27,582 bases of DNA from Bordetella parapertussis (GTDB taxonomy: Bacteria; Pseudomonadota; Gammaproteobacteria; Burkholderiales; Burkholderiaceae_B), in the NCBI GenBank assembly GCA_945897365.1, contig CAMDFD010000029.1, positions 1 through 27,582 of the forward strand, read 5' to 3'. A program made the translations under genes and the position numbers. Of the stretch, positions 23,521 through 27,582 are shown piece by piece; position 1 is the first letter of the stretch; every line of letters begins with the position of its first letter. A model generated the notes under the pieces. That model saw only the letters and a program-made list of their open reading frames with translations. It searched no databases and was not told where the DNA came from.

Positions 23521-24521
23521 AGACACTGATCATTGCCGAAGCAGGAGTTAACCATAACGGCAGCCTTGAACTGGCTAAACAACTAGTGGCCAGTGCCGCC
23601 GCTGCCGGTGCAGACCTCGTTAAGTTTCAAAGTTTCATCACCGGACAAAGCATTTCCCGACATGCTCCCAAGGCTGCATATCAGATGAGCACCACTAGCA
23701 CTGAAGAGAGCCAGTACGAGATGGTGCGAAAGCTTGAACTATCGCGCGCTGACCATGCGGTGTTGATCGAGGAGTGCCGTCGTCACAACATTGGTTTCTT
23801 TTCAACCGCTTTCGATCCAGAAAGCTTCGACATGCTGTCCGAACTGGGTTGTCTGAATCTGGTCAAGATTCCTTCAGGTGAGCTGACCAATTTGCCTTTG
23901 CTTCGCTACATGACGCGGCTAGGTAAGCCCGTGCTGCTTTCGACCGGAATGGCAAAACTTGGGGAGATTGAAGCTGCTATCGACGTGATGGATACAGCGG
24001 GTACGCCACGTAACTTGATCACTATTTTGCACTGTACAACAGAATATCCAACACCGATGGAGGACGTTAACCTTCTTGCGATGGTGTCAATGAAACAAGC
24101 ATTTGGCATGCAGGTTGGGTATTCAGACCACACGCCCGGCATTGAGATACCTATTGCAGCCGTTGCGTTGGGTGCCACGGTGATTGAAAAGCACTTCACA
24201 CTTGACCGTAGCTTACCCGGACCAGATCACAAAGCCAGTATTGAACCACATGAGTTAAAGGCCATGGTCGACGGCATACGAAATATCGAACGCGCTCTTG
24301 GTGACGGCATCAAGCGCCCCAGCAGCAGTGAGCTGAAAAATAAGCCCATTGCTCGCAAGTCGATCGTCGCTAGTCGGGACATCAAGGTGGGTGAGTTGTT
24401 CAGTGCTGAGAATCTCGGCACCAAACGTCCTGGTACCGGCATTTCGCCAATGCGTTGGGACGAAGTGATTGGCCGACTGGCTCCGCGCGATTTTGGTACT
24501 GATGAATTGATCGCACTATGA
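23517..24521 (+). CDS. legI: N,N'-diacetyllegionaminate synthase (NeuB family)
   Basis: This enzyme condenses 2,4-diacetamido-2,4,6-trideoxymannose with phosphoenolpyruvate to form legionaminic acid. The 334-aa product has an N-terminal NeuB TIM barrel, with IIAEAGVNHNGSLELAKQL at the start, ADLVKFQSF, IPSGELTNLPLLRYM, and VGYSDHTPGIEIPIAAVALG. A C-terminal SAF domain (about 275-334) includes IARKSIVASRDIKVGE. The start ATG 23517 overlaps the legH stop as ATGA; a longer frame from 23469 exists but begins inside legH. Plain sialic acid synthase is possible by fold, but the flanking LegB and LegC make legionaminate much more likely. Confidence 0.9.
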   Translation: MKTLIIAEAGVNHNGSLELAKQLVASAAAAGADLVKFQSFITGQSISRHAPKAAYQMSTTSTEESQYEMVRKLELSRADHAVLIEECRRHNIGFFSTAFDPESFDMLSELGCLNLVKIPSGELTNLPLLRYMTRLGKPVLLSTGMAKLGEIEAAIDVMDTAGTPRNLITILHCTTEYPTPMEDVNLLAMVSMKQAFGMQVGYSDHTPGIEIPIAAVALGATVIEKHFTLDRSLPGPDHKASIEPHELKAMVDGIRNIERALGDGIKRPSSSELKNKPIARKSIVASRDIKVGELFSAENLGTKRPGTGISPMRWDEVIGRLAPRDFGTDELIAL

Positions 24522-25681
24522 GCTGTAAAATTTGTGTCATCACAGGTACGCGCGCTGATTACGGCTTGTTACGCTGGGTCATGCAAGGCATTAAGGACGA
24601 CCCTGATCTTAACTTGCAAATTATTGCCACTGGCATGCACCTGTCCCCAGAATTTGGCTTGACCTACCTTGAAATTGAAAATGACGGTTTTCAGATAGAC
24701 CGTAAAGTTGAAATGTTGACCAGCTCAGACACATCCGTGGGCATTGCCAAGTCTATGGGTCTGGGGCTGATTGGCTTTGCTGATACACTCAACGATTTAA
24801 AGCCCGACCTGATTGTGGTTCTGGGTGACCGGTTTGAGATCTTTGCGGCTGTTTCAGCTGCGCTAGTGGCGCGCATACCAGTTGCCCATTTGCATGGTGG
24901 AGAGACCACAGAAGGTGCGTTTGATGAGGCGTTACGCCACTCTATAACTAAAATGGCGCACTTGCATTTTGTGGCGACAGAGGAATACCGCCAACGCGTG
25001 GTACAGCTTGGCGAGCAACCTGAGCGTGTTCATTTGGTAGGCGGGTTGGGTATTGACAACGTCAAACGCATGAAGTTGTTAGATCGTGACGCGCTTGAAG
25101 CTTCGATTGATCTTAAACTGGGCAAAAAGAATTTGCTGATTACTTTTCATCCCGTAACGCTTGAGACAGCATCAGCCGAATTCCAAATGACTGAACTATT
25201 AGCAGCCTTGGCTAAACTTGAAGACACACAGCTTATTTTTACCATGCCAAATGCTGATACTGACGGTCGCAAATTGATCTCTATGGTAAACGAGTTTGTC
25301 GCAAATCACCCAAACTCTCGCGCTTTTACATCACTTGGTCAACTACGTTATTTGTCTTGTATTGCGCACGTTGATGGTGTGCTGGGAAATTCTTCCAGCG
25401 GCCTAGCTGAAGTGCCTAGCTTTAGAAAGGGCACCATCAATATTGGCGATCGACAACGGGGCCGCTTACAAGCCAAGAGCGTGATCCAGTGCGATCCATC
25501 GCGTGCAGATATCAGCGCAGCTATACAAACCCTTTACTCGGTGAGTTTTCAAAAAAGTTTGAACGAAGTCCAAAATCCTTACGGTGACGGTGGCGCCAGT
25601 GAGAAAGTTCTTGCCATCATCAAGCAAATCTCTCTAGAAGGGTTGGCAAAAAAGCCATTTTATGATTTGTCTAAGCATTGA
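24518..25681 (+). CDS. legG: UDP-sugar hydrolysing 2-epimerase (NeuC/LegG family)
   Basis: The 387-aa enzyme removes the nucleotide and inverts C2 of the diacetamido sugar, giving the mannose-configured substrate for LegI. It has the GT-B-like NeuC fold. Evidence is ITGTRADYGLLRWVM near the N-terminus, LVVLGDRFEIFAA-type residues in the middle (here LIVVLGDRFEIFAAVSAALV), HLHGGETTEGAFDEALRHSI, ITFHPVTLET, and GNSSSGLAEVP near the end. The start overlaps the legI stop by four bases (ATGA). In pathway order LegG acts before LegI, although its gene comes after. Confidence 0.9.
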   Translation: MSCKICVITGTRADYGLLRWVMQGIKDDPDLNLQIIATGMHLSPEFGLTYLEIENDGFQIDRKVEMLTSSDTSVGIAKSMGLGLIGFADTLNDLKPDLIVVLGDRFEIFAAVSAALVARIPVAHLHGGETTEGAFDEALRHSITKMAHLHFVATEEYRQRVVQLGEQPERVHLVGGLGIDNVKRMKLLDRDALEASIDLKLGKKNLLITFHPVTLETASAEFQMTELLAALAKLEDTQLIFTMPNADTDGRKLISMVNEFVANHPNSRAFTSLGQLRYLSCIAHVDGVLGNSSSGLAEVPSFRKGTINIGDRQRGRLQAKSVIQCDPSRADISAAIQTLYSVSFQKSLNEVQNPYGDGGASEKVLAIIKQISLEGLAKKPFYDLSKH

Positions 25682-25696
25682 CTCTAGATTGGACAC

Positions 25697-26758
25697 ATGA
25701 AATCAACTGAAACCATCTGGCGCGAGGCGCTCATTTCCCCGGATGCTACTATCCAGCAGGTCATCAGTAATCTGGACTTGGTAGCCATCAAAATTTGTCT
25801 GGTTGTTAATCAGGCTGGTGAGTTGATCGGGACGCTTTCTGATGGCGATATACGAAGGGGCTTGCTCAAGGGCTTGGATCTGGGTAGCCCTATTGGCAGC
25901 GTCGTTCGCCGCAATCCTCTTGTGGTACCGCCAGATTTATCGCGCGAACTAGTACTGCAATTGATGGTGGGTAACAAGGTTCAGCAGATCCCGGTTGTCA
26001 ATGAGCAAAATCAGGTGGTTGGTTTGCATTTGTGGGATGATATCTCCATACCCCGGGAGCGGTCAAACCTGATGGTCATCATGGCTGGAGGCATGGGAAC
26101 ACGCCTGCGCCCACATACTGAAAATTGCCCCAAACCGTTACTGTTAGTCGCAGGCAAACCGATGCTTGAACACATCATTGAACGCGCCAAGCTGGAGGGT
26201 TTCAGTCGTTTTATACTTGCCGTTCATTACTTGGGTCACATGATTCAAGACCACTTTGGTAATGGCGACAGGCTGGGTGTACAGATTGATTACTTGCGAG
26301 AGCAGTCCCCGCTAGGTACTGCCGGTGCGTTAGGACTTTTACAACCACGACCCAGTGAGGACTTTGTGGTGACAAATGGTGATGTGATCACAGACATTCG
26401 TTACGGTGAACTGTTGGACTTTCACTTGCGCCACAAAGCTGCTGCTACTATGGCCGTTCGATCTCATGAATGGCAGCACCCTTTTGGTGTAGTAGAGACC
26501 CAGGGTGTCGAAATCGTAGGATTTGAGGAGAAACCGGTGGTCCGCAGTTATATCAATGCTGGCGTATACGCACTTAACCCCGAAGCACTAGCTGAATTAA
26601 AGGCAAATGAGCGCTGCGACATGCCCATGCTGTTTGAACGACTGCAGACTTCCATACAAAGGACGGTGGCTTACCCGATGCACGAGCCATGGCTAGATGT
26701 AGGACGACCAGAAGATTTAACGGCGGTACGAGCGCGTATCAAAGGGGATGTGGATTGA
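25697..26758 (+). CDS. ptmE: CBS-domain nucleotidyltransferase, PtmE-like
   Basis: In Campylobacter, PtmE activates glucosamine-1-phosphate for the legionaminate pathway. This 353-aa protein has the same layout: a tandem CBS pair in the first ~118 residues (with LIGTLSDGDIRRGLL and a second repeat around NKVQQIPVVNEQNQVVGLHL), then a sugar-phosphate nucleotidyltransferase domain. That domain has the signature MAGGMGTRLRPHTENCPKPL (129-148), DFVVTNGDVITDI for the metal-binding Asp, and EPWLDVGRPEDL near the end. The CBS pair may sense adenine nucleotides. Other Campylobacter partners (PtmA, PtmF, PgmL) are not in the window, so it is unclear how its substrate is made or whether a GDP- or UDP-linked route is used. 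Confidence 0.85.
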   Translation: MKSTETIWREALISPDATIQQVISNLDLVAIKICLVVNQAGELIGTLSDGDIRRGLLKGLDLGSPIGSVVRRNPLVVPPDLSRELVLQLMVGNKVQQIPVVNEQNQVVGLHLWDDISIPRERSNLMVIMAGGMGTRLRPHTENCPKPLLLVAGKPMLEHIIERAKLEGFSRFILAVHYLGHMIQDHFGNGDRLGVQIDYLREQSPLGTAGALGLLQPRPSEDFVVTNGDVITDIRYGELLDFHLRHKAAATMAVRSHEWQHPFGVVETQGVEIVGFEEKPVVRSYINAGVYALNPEALAELKANERCDMPMLFERLQTSIQRTVAYPMHEPWLDVGRPEDLTAVRARIKGDVD

Positions 26759-27450
26759 AGATACTTGCTATCATCCCAGCCCGCGGTGGTTCGAAACGGT
26801 TGCCAGGCAAAAATATCAAAATGCTTGGTGAACTGCCTTTGGTGGCGTGGACTATTCGCGCAGCTTTAGAAAGTGGATGTTGCACCGATGTGTTGGTTTC
26901 AACTGACGATGAGACAATTGCCGGTGTAGCAAGACAGTATGGCGCATCAGTGCCTTGGTTGCGCCCAGCAGAATTAGCTTCTGATACAGCTTTAAGCGTT
27001 GAAGTTGCACTTCATGCGCTCGAACTTTACGAAGAAACCAATGGCTCTGTTGATGGTCTCTTGTTACTACAGGCAACATCACCATTCAGATCCTCTGATT
27101 CGATCTGCAGGGCAGTCGCATTGTTTGCTGAAGAGGCGGCACGTTATTCGGTTGTGAGTATGAGCCCGGCGGGTACACATCCTGCTTGGTGCTTTCGCAG
27201 AACAGGAGACGGGATTGAGCCATTCCTAGGATGGGAAAAAATCGGAAGTCGATCCCAAGATCTGGAACCAGCATTAGTTCCAAACGGAGCCATTTATCTC
27301 ATTAGTCCAATAAAATTACGACAAGAAAAAAAATTTATTTTTGCTAATACTATACCATTTGTTTTATCAGAAAAAAGGGAATCAATTGATATTGATACTG
27401 AAACTGATTGGATAGAAGCAGTACAAAAATTGACAGTAGTGTCCGGTTAA
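26755..27450 (+). CDS. legF: CMP-legionaminic acid synthetase (NeuA/LegF/PtmB family), 3' end replaced by IS
   Basis: This enzyme activates legionaminic acid with CTP to CMP-legionaminate, the donor for a transferase. From TTG 26755 the product is 231 aa, close to normal. It has ILAIIPARGGSKRLPGKNIK (3-22), LVSTDDETIAGVA, LLLLQATSPFRSS and IDIDTETDWIEA, which covers the catalytic motifs. The start overlaps the ptmE stop (TTGA); ATG 26689 would add 22 unrelated residues. The IS begins at 27434, so the last four codons (VVSG), part of the preceding Thr codon, and the TAA come from the IS. The final ~130 bases before the IS are clearly more AT-rich than the rest of the gene. Function is probably retained because loss affects only the extreme C-terminus. 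Confidence 0.88.
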   Translation: MKILAIIPARGGSKRLPGKNIKMLGELPLVAWTIRAALESGCCTDVLVSTDDETIAGVARQYGASVPWLRPAELASDTALSVEVALHALELYEETNGSVDGLLLLQATSPFRSSDSICRAVALFAEEAARYSVVSMSPAGTHPAWCFRRTGDGIEPFLGWEKIGSRSQDLEPALVPNGAIYLISPIKLRQEKKFIFANTIPFVLSEKRESIDIDTETDWIEAVQKLTVVSG

Positions 27451-27582
27451 TTTCCGAATAAATTCAATTGGTTAGCGGAGTCGAGTAAATCAGATGTGAT
27501 TGCACCGCCCTGAAAGGCGCTTGAAAGCTCAGTTTTCTCAAATACCGACACCGATAATATCTGTAGCAATGTGTATAACGAG
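27434..27582 (-). mobile_element. 3' end of IS4-family (DUF4372-type) insertion sequence, right copy
   Basis: Exact reverse complement of bases 1-149. The inner boundary is at 27434, where CAGTAGTGTCCGG begins. It cuts into the 3' end of legF. The element continues beyond the right edge, so its other end and any target duplication are not visible. Confidence 0.85.
27447..27581 (-). CDS. IS4-family transposase, C-terminal fragment (partial at window edge)
   Basis: The same 44 residues and stop as at the left end, ending NQLNLFGN, here read on the minus strand. Its TAA (27447-27449) overlaps the stop of legF on the plus strand. The catalytic part is outside the window. Confidence 0.8.
   Translation of the reverse strand, partial: SLYTLLQILSVSVFEKTELSSAFQGGAITSDLLDSANQLNLFGN

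Noticed and set aside
20737..27450. Sialic (N-acetylneuraminic) acid rather than legionaminic acid synthesis
   Set aside because: NeuB, NeuC and NeuA folds are shared by both pathways, but the dehydratase and aminotransferase just upstream and the PtmE-like gene are specific to the 6-deoxy diamino sugar route.
1..27582. CRISPR array, tRNA or rRNA genes
   Set aside because: No regularly spaced short repeats and no tRNA- or rRNA-like sequence were seen on either strand by eye.

Overview
The window is a surface-polysaccharide (O-antigen or capsule) locus from a Gram-negative bacterium. It is most likely a proteobacterium, with Beta- or Gammaproteobacteria as my best guess. Supporting signs are a Wzx flippase, a TviB/TviC pair, a complete legionaminic-acid pathway, an EPS-associated MarR-type regulator, an ops (RfaH-recruitment) element and a DUF4372-type IS4 transposase. 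The species cannot be named from the sequence alone. Both ends are the same 149 bp in inverted orientation: the 3' end of an IS4-family element. This either frames the locus as IS-bounded or simply marks where a contig broke at a repeat.

Left part (about 0.4-4.3 kb): a small RiPP-like cluster. A candidate lasso-type precursor (423-593) is followed by a lasso B2 transglutaminase-like leader peptidase, an McjD-like ABC exporter and a PF14907-type nucleotidyltransferase. The last three are translationally coupled by overlapping stop/start codons. No lasso cyclase (asparagine-synthetase-like C protein) and no PqqD-like RRE protein are present.

Middle (4.3-16.5 kb): a GT2 gene on the minus strand, then a run of plus-strand glycosyltransferases. 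One of these is split by a frameshift at an A8 tract. This region is strongly rearranged. One GT4 gene is present as two full copies (about 88% identical proteins) and a third 3' remnant. The second copy carries a deleted relic of the gene that precedes the first copy. IS3-type terminal sequences lie after the copies and bracket an AT-rich AT3/SGNH acyltransferase gene.

Right part (16.5-27.4 kb): one tightly packed operon. It begins with an ops element and a hairpin just upstream of the MarR-type regulator. It continues with tviB-tviC (UDP-GlcNAc to UDP-GalNAcA), wzx, and the legionaminate genes legB-legC-legH-legI-legG-ptmE-legF, ending in CMP-legionaminic acid. The final gene runs into the right IS, which supplies its last few codons and its stop.

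Together the genes would make activated GalNAcA and legionaminic acid, assemble a repeat unit with the upstream glycosyltransferases, possibly acylate it, and flip it with Wzx. No Wzy polymerase and no initiating phosphosugar transferase is visible, so the locus is incomplete here.
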